From the NCBI GenBank assembly GCA_022360105.1, contig JAKSDL010000221.1, positions 1 to 36,669 of the forward strand: a DNA stretch of 36,669 nt. The letters are read 5' to 3'. Of the stretch, positions 15,574 to 24,779 are shown piece by piece. Under the pieces are notes generated by a model. The model was not told where the DNA came from. It ran no database searches and saw only the letters and a list, made by a program, of their open reading frames with translations. The position numbers and the translations under genes were made by a program. Positions within the stretch are counted from its first letter, which is position 1. Every line of letters starts with the position of its first letter. The DNA comes from Pseudomonadota bacterium. GTDB lineage: Bacteria > SAR324 > XYD2-FULL-50-16 > JAHJRI01.

Positions 15574-17394
15574 TTACTCTTCTTTTTCTTCAGTTTTTTC
15601 CGCTTCTTCGGAGGCTTCAGGTGCCTCTTCCGCAACCGGCTCTTCCTTAGGCTCTTCTGTTACCGCTTCAGCTTGTGGAGATTCTTCCGCAGCCTCAGCC
15701 TTTGGCTCTTCCTGGGCTTCACCTTCCGCAGGAACTACTATGTCTCCTCTTTCTTGAAGCATTTTGTAATTGGACTCGGACAATCCGATTACACTCAAAC
15801 CTAATCTACGCTCACTGGCTTTCAGATTGATAATTTTAGCCTGAATTTCACTTCCGATAGGATAAAATTGTGTCAAGCTCTTCTTGTTGACTTCCTTATC
15901 GATTTCGCTGATGTGAATCAGACCTTCAATACCTGGTTTGATTTCCAGGAATACTCCAAAATCTGCCAAGTGAACAATTTTACCATTAACAACGTCACCT
16001 TCTTTCAGTTCGTCATCAAGAGTCTGCCAGGGATCTTCGGTCAACTGCTTGATACCCAGTGAAAGTCTCTGGTTATCAACATCGATGTTAAGAATCTTGA
16101 CTTCGATTTCGTCACCCTTCTTGTAGACGTCATTCGGATTTCTTTGTCTCTGGCTCCAGGACATATCGGACACGTGAACCAGACCGTCGATGCCTTCGTC
16201 CAATCCAACAAAGAGACCGAAATCTGTGATGTTTCGAATCTTCCCTTTAACGATGGTACCGGCAGGATTCCTTTCAGCAATTTCTCGCCATGGATTTGGA
16301 GTGGCCTCTTTCATGGAAAGAGAAATTCTCTTTTGCTCCGTATCCAGCTCTTTGATGATTGCTGTAACAGAATCGCCCATAGCAACAACCGTGGATGGCT
16401 GTCTGATCTTTTTTGTCCAGGACATTTCACTAACATGAATCAAACCTTCAACACCTTCTTCAATTTCGATGAAGGCACCGTAGTTGGTCAGGCTGACAAC
16501 TTTTCCAGAAACTTCTGTTCCAATTGGGTATTTCTCAGCAACGCTATCCCATGGATTAGCTGATTTCTGCTTGAGACCCAGTGAAACTTTTTCTTCGTCT
16601 TCGTCGTACTTGAGAACAACAACCTCAATTTCATCTCCGATGGAATACATTTCGGACGGGTGTACGATCCTGCCCCAGGTCATGTCGGTAATATGCAGCA
16701 GTCCGTCAACTCCCCCGAGATCAACGAAGATACCGTAGTCGGTAATGTTCTTGACATGTCCGATAATGAGTGCGCCTTCCTGCAGCAATTCAAGAGTTTT
16801 CTCTCTCTGCTCTTCACGATCCAGTTCCAGAATAGCTCTTCTGGATAGTACGATATTGCCGCGCTTCGGATTGTACTTTAGAACCTTAAAATCAAATCGT
16901 TCGCCCAGCAGTTTGTCCAGGTTACGAACAGGCCTAAGGTCAACTTGTGATCCCGGTAGAAATGCCTTAATCCCGATATCTACAGATAAACCACCTTTAA
17001 TTCTGGCAGTAACGACACCGGAAACAATTCCATCTTCCTCGTAGATTTTTCCGACTTCTTCCCAAACCCTTAATCTTTGAGCTTTTTCCTTGGAAACAAC
17101 TACCTGGCCATTTTCATCCTCTTTACGCTCCAGGTAAATTTCAGTAGTATCTCCTTCCTGAACTGTCAATTCGCCGTCAGAATTAAAGAATTCCGGAGTT
17201 GGTATCTGTCCTTCCGATTTATAACCGAAATCTACGGTTACAAAATCTTTGGTGATTTTGGTAACAGTGCCTTTGACAATCTCTGATTCATTTATACTCT
17301 CAAGGCTTTCTGATAGTTTGCTGTCAAAATCGAATTCTTCATTTACAAATTCGATCTTGGTGTCTTCTGATGAGTTGTTTTGTAGTTCAGTCAT
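15574..17394 (-). CDS. rpsA: 30S ribosomal protein S1
   Basis: S1 binds mRNA at the small ribosomal subunit and helps unfold leaders lacking a strong ribosome binding site. The 606 residues contain six S1/OB-fold repeats. The first two are divergent (GTVTKITKDFVTVDFGYKSEG, GVVTARIKGGLSVDIGIKAF) and the last four are canonical (GHVKNITDYGIFVDLGGVDG, GKVVSLTNYGAFIEIEEGVEG, GKIRNITDFGLFVGLDEGIDG, GKIVHLADFGVFLEIKPGIEG). A low-complexity tail of about 60 residues, almost only Glu, Ala and Pro, closes the protein. The start has no purine-rich ribosome binding site: the 20 bases before the ATG are AT-rich and end TTGCTCC. A promoter at 17494-17522 would give a leader of roughly 100 bases. Autoregulation, as in enteric rpsA, is possible. 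Confidence 0.97.
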   Translation of the reverse strand: MTELQNNSSEDTKIEFVNEEFDFDSKLSESLESINESEIVKGTVTKITKDFVTVDFGYKSEGQIPTPEFFNSDGELTVQEGDTTEIYLERKEDENGQVVVSKEKAQRLRVWEEVGKIYEEDGIVSGVVTARIKGGLSVDIGIKAFLPGSQVDLRPVRNLDKLLGERFDFKVLKYNPKRGNIVLSRRAILELDREEQREKTLELLQEGALIIGHVKNITDYGIFVDLGGVDGLLHITDMTWGRIVHPSEMYSIGDEIEVVVLKYDEDEEKVSLGLKQKSANPWDSVAEKYPIGTEVSGKVVSLTNYGAFIEIEEGVEGLIHVSEMSWTKKIRQPSTVVAMGDSVTAIIKELDTEQKRISLSMKEATPNPWREIAERNPAGTIVKGKIRNITDFGLFVGLDEGIDGLVHVSDMSWSQRQRNPNDVYKKGDEIEVKILNIDVDNQRLSLGIKQLTEDPWQTLDDELKEGDVVNGKIVHLADFGVFLEIKPGIEGLIHISEIDKEVNKKSLTQFYPIGSEIQAKIINLKASERRLGLSVIGLSESNYKMLQERGDIVVPAEGEAQEEPKAEAAEESPQAEAVTEEPKEEPVAEEAPEASEEAEKTEEKEE

Positions 17395-17493
17395 GGAGCA
17401 ATTGGTTAATTAAAAGGTTGATTAAATACATGAAAAAAATGCTTAAATTCGGCAGTTTTGATTCCATGGACCATAAAAAAGATTAATATATAT

Positions 17494-17522
17494 TTATGAC
17501 CGGATCTTCGAATTTAGTCAAC
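17494..17522 (-). promoter_or_regulatory. Probable sigma-70 promoter of rpsA
   Basis: On the minus strand TTGACT (17522-17517) is followed after 17 bases by CATAAA (17499-17494), five and four matches to the -35 and -10 consensus. It lies about 100 bases upstream of the rpsA ATG with an AT-rich stretch after it. Confidence 0.5.
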
Positions 17523-17682
17523 GCATATTTTCCATCTAAAGTCCTAAAAATACGGTTTTTACGATTATTTTTTGGACTCGTTTTTATATAAGTTAATTTT
17601 ACCAATGATAGATTTGAGCTTCAATCAGAAAACGCACATAAAACAATGCAGCAGGCCCAGGGTTTACAAATCGTGATTTAGA

Positions 17683-17711
17683 TTGCTCCTTCATTAAGAA
17701 TCATCTATAAT
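17683..17711 (+). promoter_or_regulatory. Probable sigma-70 promoter of the TPR lipoprotein operon
   Basis: TTGCTC (17683-17688), a 17-base spacer and a perfect TATAAT (17706-17711) precede the lipoprotein start by 33 bases. Transcription would begin near 17718. The downstream genes run in the same direction and may share it. Confidence 0.65.
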
Positions 17712-17743
17712 AGGGCCAGTATGAATAAAACAGGATCTTTGGT

Positions 17744-18256
17744 ATGAAAAGTCTAAGCCACTTAAGACGAACCTTCAAAATATTACAGATAATTAGCTTC
17801 CAAAACACGTTGAAATCAGCCTGTTTTTTACTTGTTCTTTTGTGCTTAATTTCAAGTTGTGGGTCACATGAAGACAAGATTCAAATCAGCGCAATGGATC
17901 ATTTTCATCGTGGCAATAAATTTTTTAAAGAAAACAGACTGCAGAGGGCGGCCGAGGAATATAAACTGGCAATTGCTCAAGATCCGGAACAGGAGCGTTT
18001 CCACTACAATCTGGGGTTAGTATATTATTCACTGGTTCTTTATGACAAAGCCATCAAGCAATACTGGCGAGCAATTGAGATCAATCCGGGGTTCTCTGAG
18101 GTCTGGTACAACCTGGCACTGGCGCTGGAAAAGACAGATGAAACCGAAAAAGCTGTGATGGCGTATCAGAAGTACCAAAAACTCAATCAACAGGAAAAGC
18201 AGGAAAAAACTGAAAAACCAAAACCTAAAGTTGTTTCAAAACCTGGAGATAAATAG
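17744..18256 (+). CDS. TPR-repeat lipoprotein
   Basis: This 170-residue protein has a basic N-terminus, a hydrophobic stretch (ACFLLVLLCLISSC) and a lipobox ending at Cys39, so it should be cleaved by signal peptidase II and lipid-anchored. The n-region is long for a signal peptide, but no later start exists. Residues of about 50-155 form three tetratricopeptide units with the usual spacing (FHRGNKFFKENRLQRAAEEYKLA, then HYNLGLVYYSLVLYDKAI, then WYNLALALEKTDETEKAV). The tail is rich in Lys, Glu and Gln. TPR lipoproteins act as assembly scaffolds in the envelope; the partner is unknown. An AGGA lies eight bases before the ATG and a good promoter precedes it. Confidence 0.88.
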   Translation: MKSLSHLRRTFKILQIISFQNTLKSACFLLVLLCLISSCGSHEDKIQISAMDHFHRGNKFFKENRLQRAAEEYKLAIAQDPEQERFHYNLGLVYYSLVLYDKAIKQYWRAIEINPGFSEVWYNLALALEKTDETEKAVMAYQKYQKLNQQEKQEKTEKPKPKVVSKPGDK

Positions 18257-18489
18257 AGGCTGACGGTGCAAGGTAAGAATGGTATGGTTACGCCCCGATT
18301 TTTTGGGATGGAGAAAACATCTCCCGGGGGTTGTTTTGGCAAATCATCAATTGAATTTTGAGCAGCAGTGGGTTAGGTTGATCTTTAATATTCAAAGGTG
18401 CAATCAGAGTTTACGACAGGTTACTAAGACTTTTTGGGATTGCGGAAGGGTGAAAGCCATAACACTACTAAAAACGGAATTGACGGTAA

Positions 18490-19482
18490 ATGAATAAAGA
18501 GATCAAACCACTAAGTTATGAAGGAATCTTGGAACCCATCAAGTCGGATCTAGAAAGAGTCGAGACGATTCTGATCAAGAACCTTGAAACCGATATTCCT
18601 CTTTTGAACGAGGTCAGCCAGTATATTCTGAAAGCTGGAGGAAAGAGATTCAGGCCGGCGTTATTGCTGCTTGCCGCGGCATTGGTAGGAAAGATCGATG
18701 AAAAAGCCTGTATCACGGCAGCCGTCATCGAATATATCCATACGGCTACACTTTTGCATGACGATGTTGTGGACAACGCAGACTTGCGCCGAAACAAAAA
18801 GGCCGCCCGTTCCATTTGGGGAAATGAAGCATCCGTTTTGGTTGGAGATTATCTGTTTACCGTGTCTTTCCAATATCTTGCCGATTTTGAAGACCCGGAA
18901 CTGATCAAAATATTGTCCCTGGCAACCACGGCGATGGCAAGGGGAGAGATTATCCAATTGGAACGCAACAACGCAAATGCGACAGAAGAGGATTACCTTA
19001 AGATAATTCATTATAAAACAGCCACGTTAATTGGAACTGCTATGTCCTTGGGAGCAAAGATCGCAGGAGCTGATGAACCAACCTGTGAGAAACTTTACCA
19101 ATGCGGACTGAATCTGGGTATGGCATTTCAAATGATAGATGATGCTCTGGATTACAATATAACCGAAGCAAAGACCGGCAAAGACATTGGCACGGATTTA
19201 AAGGAGAGAAAAATAACCCTTCCTCTAAGCCATTTAATTGACAGGGCTGAAAGCAAGGATAAACAGGAGGTTTTGGATGTTCTAGAAATGGATGTTATAA
19301 CGGATGATGATGTTATCCGTGTTTTTAACCTGATGAAAAAATACGGTTCCATCGATTATACCTTGAAAAGGGCGGAGGGCTATTCGGAGGCAACAAAATC
19401 AGCAATATCAGACCTGCCTGACAATGTTTACAGAACTGGCATTATGCAACTTGCGGATTTCATAATTTCCCGAAAAGTATAG
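18490..19482 (+). CDS. ispB: Polyprenyl diphosphate synthase (octaprenyl diphosphate synthase family)
   Basis: Trans-polyprenyl synthases elongate farnesyl diphosphate with isopentenyl diphosphate to make the side chain of menaquinone or ubiquinone. The 330-residue protein has the first aspartate-rich motif DDVVD at residues 91-95 with the following RRNKKAARS, the GDYLF segment, and the second motif IDDALDYN with D217, D218 and D221. GKDIGTDLKERKITLP closes the active site as usual. Small residues ahead of the first motif suit a long-chain product, but chain length cannot be read reliably. The start has only a weak ribosome binding site (ACGGTAA). A quinone side chain fits the quinone-dependent ETF pathway earlier in the window. 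Confidence 0.92.
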   Translation: MNKEIKPLSYEGILEPIKSDLERVETILIKNLETDIPLLNEVSQYILKAGGKRFRPALLLLAAALVGKIDEKACITAAVIEYIHTATLLHDDVVDNADLRRNKKAARSIWGNEASVLVGDYLFTVSFQYLADFEDPELIKILSLATTAMARGEIIQLERNNANATEEDYLKIIHYKTATLIGTAMSLGAKIAGADEPTCEKLYQCGLNLGMAFQMIDDALDYNITEAKTGKDIGTDLKERKITLPLSHLIDRAESKDKQEVLDVLEMDVITDDDVIRVFNLMKKYGSIDYTLKRAEGYSEATKSAISDLPDNVYRTGIMQLADFIISRKV

Positions 19483-19559
19483 CTTCTGGAAACATTGACT
19501 CGATCAATCGATCACCATTTTTTGTATTTTATGTTTTTTGACGTAGAAAACTAAACCAG

Positions 19560-22196
19560 ATGAAAAAGATTTCTTTTGTTGATGACAATAAACTGCTGAC
19601 AAATACCATCGGATTTGTAAGTAAAACTCCTTATTTCAGAACAGTCGACAAGAAGTTATTGAAAGAAGTTTTACAAAAAGGTGAGATATTTGAGTTGGAT
19701 CTCGGTGAGTATTTAATCAGGGAAACAAATGAAAGCGATCAGACAGTTTACATCCTTTTATCTGGTGAATTTGAAGTGTATGCCAGTGGCCGTTTTATCC
19801 TGAAAATTGATCAACCCGGCCAAACCATAGGTGAAATGGCGGTTGTAACACCTGATGCACCGCGTTCTGCGGATGTCGTCTCTACGTCAAAAAGTCAGGT
19901 CATTGGCATAGATTCCGGTTTTATTGATAAAAACGAACCTGAGACAGCAAAACTTGCCAATTCGTTCCTAAAAATGTTCAGCAATATTCTGGCTGAAAAA
20001 CTTAGGATTACCACTGAAAGAGCAAAGCTCTATGAGAATGCTGTATTAGAAAAGCAGGAAATCGATAAATACAACAAAGAAATTACGGATATTTCCAAAG
20101 ACCTGAAAAACGAACTTCAGCAGAAATTGGGTCAAATTAAATTGTTCTCCCAGGTAGTCGAATCCAACCAGGATGCCATTATCACTTCCGAAGCGGATGG
20201 AACGATACTTACCGGAAATCAGGCGTTTCAATCCCTGTTTGGTTATTCGGGCAGCGAACTTTCAAAACAGAATTTGAGGGACTTGTTCAGTGAATTGGTA
20301 ATCGATGGTTTTCAGGGCGACAGAATTGTCAAGGAAGGCTGGAACGGGCAAACGCTGGCAAAAAGAAAGGACAAATCCGATTTTCCTTCCATGATCTCCA
20401 TTTCGCCGGTAAAAACAAAAACAGAACAGGGTGAAGTACGCACAGTGCTCGCTACGGTGGTCAAAGACATCTCTTTGCAAAAACAATACGAAGAGAACAT
20501 TTTAAAGGCAAATAAAGAACTGAAGCAAACATATAAGGAGTTGGAAAATACCCTCAAGGAACTTGAAAAAAGCAATGATATCAAAGATAGATTCCTTTCC
20601 AATATCTCGACACAATTAAAAACACCGTTGGATAGCTTGCTGAATTACGCGGAGCTGATGAAAAAAGGCCTGGCAAGTCAATACAAAAATAGGTCACCGG
20701 AAGAATCCTTGTCTCAAATCGTTGAAGAGGGGAAAAAGCTTGAAAAGCTGGTAGGCAACCTGATTACCATGGCAGAGCTGACATCCGAGCTAAACCTTTC
20801 CATGGAAGTGGTCAATTTTGAAACTTTGATCGAGGAATTTAAAAAGCAATCCAAAGATGTCAAAAATCTTGTCTTGGATGTTGATCCGGAAATTACCCTG
20901 ATTACGGCAGATCGCCAGAAACTGATAAAAGCGTTGATGGACATTGTCGAATACGGCATAGCCAAAAGAAAAAACCAGGAAAACATCTGTTTTAAATTTC
21001 ATAGAAATCAGGAAAAAAGCCTGCTGGAAATGACAATTACTTTGGGTGAATTTCCGATTGTTCTGAATGAAGATGACGAAGATTATAATCGACTGGCTGA
21101 TGGTATCGAATTGTCCATTCAAAAAGGTGAACTGGAATTACCTTTAGCCAAACGGATCATCGAATTGCACCACGGTGAAATGCAGATTTTCATTAAGGAA
21201 GATGAAGATAAGGTATTTCTCAAGATACCGCTAGACCCCAGTATTGAGTCCGGTTCTCGTATCAAGGTGATGATTATTGATGAACACGAATGGGACAGAA
21301 GGATCTTAAAAGGAATTATTGAAAAGCAGTTTATCTTAAACGAAATCTTTGAATTTGATTCACAAATCTCTGCCTTAAACGCTATTAACGCACTTAAGCC
21401 CAACCTGGTGATTGTCGACCCATTTTTTTCCGCACCGCAATGGGAATTTGAGGAGTTCTTAAAACGCATCCTCGCAGATGATCAAAAAAAGGTTTCAACC
21501 CTTGTAATCAGTGATCAACTTGCTGATTTGGATTTCAGAAACAAAATTATCTCTCTGGGAATTACGGATTTCCTGTTCAAACCATTCACCATTGAAGACG
21601 CCCTGTTTAAGATTAACGCTATCATAGAAACCGAACAAAAGTTTTTCCTGCTTTCGAACAATATCCAGAAAGCAAAAAAAAGCGCAGCTACAGACGGTAT
21701 GACCGGCTTGTTTAATCGCAAATACTTTGATAGTTTTATCAGCGACCAGCTTGAAAAGGCCGAACTTCAGAATGGGAATTGTTCGCTTATCATGCTCGAT
21801 GTCGATAGCTTTAAGCACTATAACGATACAAACGGGCACCAACTTGGTGATGAAGTGTTAAAAAAGGTAGCGAAAATACTTCAAAACAATATTCGACAGA
21901 GTGATATGGTCGCGCGATACGGAGGTGAAGAGTTTGTACTTGTATTGCCCGGAACAGCAAGAAAGATGGCTGAAGCTATTGCGGAAAAGCTAAGAGACGC
22001 TATCGAAAAGTCAACATTTCCAAATGAAGAAAAACAACCCAAAGGAACACTAACTGCAAGTTTTGGTGTTGCGTCCTATCCTGAAAACGGAAAGGAACCG
22101 GAAACACTTCTCAAAGGTGCCGACCATTGTCTTTATCTTGCCAAAGAGCGCGGACGTAACCGTGTGGTCGGGGCAGAAGGTATTATAACAGTTTAG
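19560..22196 (+). CDS. Multidomain diguanylate cyclase: cNMP-binding, PAS, degenerate histidine kinase, receiver, GGDEF
   Basis: The 878-residue protein probably makes cyclic di-GMP under control of several sensors. Order: cyclic-nucleotide-binding domain (about 20-150; GEMAVV with E92 and R102 of the phosphate cassette), short coiled coil, PAS domain (about 195-310), second coiled coil, HisKA-like helices (about 340-400), ATPase-like region to 560, receiver (568-690), GGDEF (about 705-875). In the HisKA box the phosphoacceptor His is Thr351 (SNISTQLKTPL). The ATPase part lacks the N, G1 and G2 motifs, so kinase activity is unlikely. The receiver keeps D574, D620 and K674. The cyclase has GGEEF at 788-792 and an RxxD inhibitory site at 779-782, implying an active, product-inhibited enzyme. 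There is no membrane segment. Confidence 0.9.
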   Translation: MKKISFVDDNKLLTNTIGFVSKTPYFRTVDKKLLKEVLQKGEIFELDLGEYLIRETNESDQTVYILLSGEFEVYASGRFILKIDQPGQTIGEMAVVTPDAPRSADVVSTSKSQVIGIDSGFIDKNEPETAKLANSFLKMFSNILAEKLRITTERAKLYENAVLEKQEIDKYNKEITDISKDLKNELQQKLGQIKLFSQVVESNQDAIITSEADGTILTGNQAFQSLFGYSGSELSKQNLRDLFSELVIDGFQGDRIVKEGWNGQTLAKRKDKSDFPSMISISPVKTKTEQGEVRTVLATVVKDISLQKQYEENILKANKELKQTYKELENTLKELEKSNDIKDRFLSNISTQLKTPLDSLLNYAELMKKGLASQYKNRSPEESLSQIVEEGKKLEKLVGNLITMAELTSELNLSMEVVNFETLIEEFKKQSKDVKNLVLDVDPEITLITADRQKLIKALMDIVEYGIAKRKNQENICFKFHRNQEKSLLEMTITLGEFPIVLNEDDEDYNRLADGIELSIQKGELELPLAKRIIELHHGEMQIFIKEDEDKVFLKIPLDPSIESGSRIKVMIIDEHEWDRRILKGIIEKQFILNEIFEFDSQISALNAINALKPNLVIVDPFFSAPQWEFEEFLKRILADDQKKVSTLVISDQLADLDFRNKIISLGITDFLFKPFTIEDALFKINAIIETEQKFFLLSNNIQKAKKSAATDGMTGLFNRKYFDSFISDQLEKAELQNGNCSLIMLDVDSFKHYNDTNGHQLGDEVLKKVAKILQNNIRQSDMVARYGGEEFVLVLPGTARKMAEAIAEKLRDAIEKSTFPNEEKQPKGTLTASFGVASYPENGKEPETLLKGADHCLYLAKERGRNRVVGAEGIITV

Positions 22197-22217
22197 GGAA
22201 TTGCCTTGTAGAATCCT

Positions 22218-23486
22218 ATGTTTTATATAAAGTTTTTACTTTTTATAATTGGTGTTATTGCGTTGTTGAATGGCTGTTCCAAAGAAATCTACGATTCCGA
22301 CAAATTCCTTTCCTCCAAGCAGGTCGCTTCCCTCTCCTCCAAATCGATGAGGCTCGTGCATGAGCCTTTCCGCTATCATCTTATTGGTGATGACCTAACC
22401 GTAATCAGTTTAAAAGAAGCGATTGCCCAATCCATCAATTATTATAAAAAGATACCTGGAGATACGATATTCCATTTTGGAACGCTAAAATACACTGCTG
22501 ATGAAATGATCATCTCCTTGCGTTTGTTCCTGAATGTAATCGATGTAGAGCAAAGCTACGAAAAGATCATCAACAAACTGGAAGCTGAATTTTATTTGTT
22601 TGAATCGGTTCATAATGATGTCAACAACGGTGTCCTGTTTACCGGCTATTATGAACCGATCTTCGAAGGCAGTTTGATCAAAACAAAGAAGTTCAATGTT
22701 CCGGTTTATGAAATCCCGAAAGACCTCCTGGTTTTGCAACTGGGTAATTTTCGCAATTCCCTGAAAAACCGGACTATCGTTTATCGCATGGTGAACAACA
22801 ACATCTTGCCGTACTACACACGACGGCAGATTATGCAGAAAAACGTTTTGGCCGGTCAAAACAAGGAGATTGCTTATATGAAGGATCCTGTGGATCTGTT
22901 TTTTATGCAGATTCAAGGGTCCGGTATTCTTCAGCTTCCTTCGGGGAAAAAGGTCAAACTGCGCTATGCCGGTTCAAACGGACATCACTATTCCAGTATT
23001 GGCAAGTTGCTTGTGGATAAAGGGATCATGGAATTAAAAGAGGTTTCCATGCAAAGCATCAGGCAATTTCTGAGTGACAATCCGGGTCTTAGGGATAGGA
23101 TTTTATATCACAATAAAAGCTATACCTTTTTCACTTTGGAAGAAAGTGTTGATGGCCCAAGAGGTAACATTGACGTGCCTTTGACACCCCACCGATCGAT
23201 TGCAACGGATTCTACAATATTCCCGAAAGGAGCCCTATCTTATATTGCGACTGAAATGCCTGTTTTCACGGAGAGCTGGCGTAAATTTACCCTGGAGCCT
23301 TTCTCACGTTTCACTGTCATTCAGGACACTGGAGGAGCAATCAGGGGACCGGGGCGAGTTGATTTGTTTTGGGGAAATGGCATCTTGGCTGAGAAAAGTG
23401 CAGGAACCATGAGAACTTTCGGAAAACTATACTTCCTCGTTGCCAAACCGGAGGTCTTGCACCGAACTATTTCAGGTCAGCTTTGA
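22218..23486 (+). CDS. mltA: Membrane-bound lytic murein transglycosylase A
   Basis: MltA cleaves the glycan strands of peptidoglycan, leaving 1,6-anhydro ends, while anchored to the outer membrane. The signal peptide is short and ends in the lipobox LLNGC (Cys20). FTGYYEPIFEGS, MQIQGSGILQLPSGKKV, LRYAGSNGHHYSSIGK and the 3D domain DTGGAIRGPGRVDLFWG (Asp370 and Asp382) are the family landmarks. The 422 residues are slightly longer than enteric homologues. The start lies 21 bases after the cyclase stop, so co-transcription with it is likely. The last 20 bases overlap the 3' end of the convergent CARDB gene. The combination with a c-di-GMP enzyme suggests wall remodelling tied to surface behaviour, but only proximity supports this. 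Confidence 0.93.
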   Translation: MFYIKFLLFIIGVIALLNGCSKEIYDSDKFLSSKQVASLSSKSMRLVHEPFRYHLIGDDLTVISLKEAIAQSINYYKKIPGDTIFHFGTLKYTADEMIISLRLFLNVIDVEQSYEKIINKLEAEFYLFESVHNDVNNGVLFTGYYEPIFEGSLIKTKKFNVPVYEIPKDLLVLQLGNFRNSLKNRTIVYRMVNNNILPYYTRRQIMQKNVLAGQNKEIAYMKDPVDLFFMQIQGSGILQLPSGKKVKLRYAGSNGHHYSSIGKLLVDKGIMELKEVSMQSIRQFLSDNPGLRDRILYHNKSYTFFTLEESVDGPRGNIDVPLTPHRSIATDSTIFPKGALSYIATEMPVFTESWRKFTLEPFSRFTVIQDTGGAIRGPGRVDLFWGNGILAEKSAGTMRTFGKLYFLVAKPEVLHRTISGQL

Positions 23487-24768
23487 GACTTATATAAAAC
23501 TGTCTGACGGTTGATTCGGTGGTGCCTCCTTCAGAATCTTTGGCTTTAACTCTCCAAAACAGATAATCAATTCCGTTGCTTTCCATCAAAGCCAGTGCCA
23601 TTGAAGGCATCTCTCCGGAAAGCGGTTTCAGCATATTATCCGGTGTCCAGCCTTCCTCTTCTTCTCCTTTGGGCAATTCAAATATTTCCTCGTAATTGGA
23701 AAAGAGTTTGTCCGAGGAAACCTGGATTTTAAATTGGTTGTATCGTTTGCTGCGCCATTGAAATTTAAAGAGGCCGTCTTCGGCAAAAGAGTGCTTTTCG
23801 TCAGGAAAAACCAACGCTATATCACTGAATATAATTGATTTTTTTGATACTGCCGTATTGTTCTTTTCGTTGAGTTCCTTGAGTTTGTTTGGCTCATCTA
23901 CTACGGCATATACATAATATTCGCCCTTTTGTTCGATTTGGGGAATTGTGACAGGAACATCGATGACTTTTCTTTCCCCTGGTGCGATAACACTGATTGT
24001 CTGACTGAATGTTTTGATCTTGCGATTTTCTCTAGGTGCGAAATACCAGTATACCGTGTACTCAATGTCTGTAGCGATGTCACCTCCCAGGTTGGAAACA
24101 ATCATTCTGACATGTGCTGTTTCTCCTCTCAGTATTGAGTTATTATTAACGATGCTTAATTTTTCAATAGCAAGATCCGGGGGATCAAACATAGAAACCT
24201 GAGCCATTTGAGCTTTTTTTGCCTTTTCTGCTTCAGCTTTTTTTCTGGCTGCTTCCTTATCGAACGGCCTTTTTGCTTTCTGGTTTCGTCGGGTCGAATC
24301 CACCGCAAAAAAGAATTTTTGCTGTTTCTCCGTGGTGCGAGCCAATACACGCCCCCGATGTGAATATACCTTTGCGCCCACTGTATAATCACCACCACGA
24401 GCCTTATTGATAGGGTAAGGAAACAACACCCTGGTTTCGGAACGCGGCAATAAATTAACCTTTTTGTTCCCGAAATTGATGATATTGTGATTGGGCAGCA
24501 CAATGGATAGCTTAACAACTGTACTAAAAGACCTTTGTGAGACGTTTTTGATTAACACCTCGATTAATTGCTTTCGACCGGTTGCGATTCGCTCTTCTCC
24601 GATAGTTACTTTTTGAATGCTAATCCCCGATCCGGGCTTTTTGGCAGCATGAAGTTCCATGGTTTGCAAGAAAAGCAAAATCGAGAACGTTAAAATGAAA
24701 TTGATGAATTGCATTCTCAATCCATTATTATTGTGATGATACATGAGTTCCTTCATATCATTGAACAT
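23467..24768 (-). CDS. Exported CARDB-domain protein
   Basis: This 433-residue protein has a hydrophobic N-terminal segment (FILTFSILLFLQTMELHA) and is probably secreted; ATG 24714 (MQFINF) would give a more standard signal peptide than ATG 24768. After it comes one Ig-like domain (about 50-150), a Lys/Ala/Glu-rich linker (AARKKAEAEKAKKA), a CARDB domain (about 195-310: LAIEKLSIVNNN, VRMIVSNLGGDIATD, YYVYAVVDEPNKLKELNEKNNT) and a C-terminal fibronectin-like domain with FWRVKAKDSEGG. CARDB domains are adhesion modules of surface proteins. The start lies 11 bases after the FG-GAP gene stop, so the two form an operon. Its end overlaps mltA by 20 bases. I cannot assign a function. Confidence 0.8.
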   Translation of the reverse strand: MFNDMKELMYHHNNNGLRMQFINFILTFSILLFLQTMELHAAKKPGSGISIQKVTIGEERIATGRKQLIEVLIKNVSQRSFSTVVKLSIVLPNHNIINFGNKKVNLLPRSETRVLFPYPINKARGGDYTVGAKVYSHRGRVLARTTEKQQKFFFAVDSTRRNQKAKRPFDKEAARKKAEAEKAKKAQMAQVSMFDPPDLAIEKLSIVNNNSILRGETAHVRMIVSNLGGDIATDIEYTVYWYFAPRENRKIKTFSQTISVIAPGERKVIDVPVTIPQIEQKGEYYVYAVVDEPNKLKELNEKNNTAVSKKSIIFSDIALVFPDEKHSFAEDGLFKFQWRSKRYNQFKIQVSSDKLFSNYEEIFELPKGEEEEGWTPDNMLKPLSGEMPSMALALMESNGIDYLFWRVKAKDSEGGTTESTVRQFYISLKADLK

Positions 24769-24779
24769 CCATATTCTTT

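Noticed and set aside
17721..17747. Nine-codon leader frame (MNKTGSLV and stop) overlapping the lipoprotein start as ATGA
   Set aside because: It would begin about 3 bases after the predicted transcription start with no ribosome binding site; the AGGA inside it serves the real gene.
18279..18497. 72-codon plus-strand frame overlapping the ispB start
   Set aside because: It has no ribosome binding site, unusual composition (many Trp, Gln, Arg) and no recognisable domain. It is most likely chance read-through between two genes.
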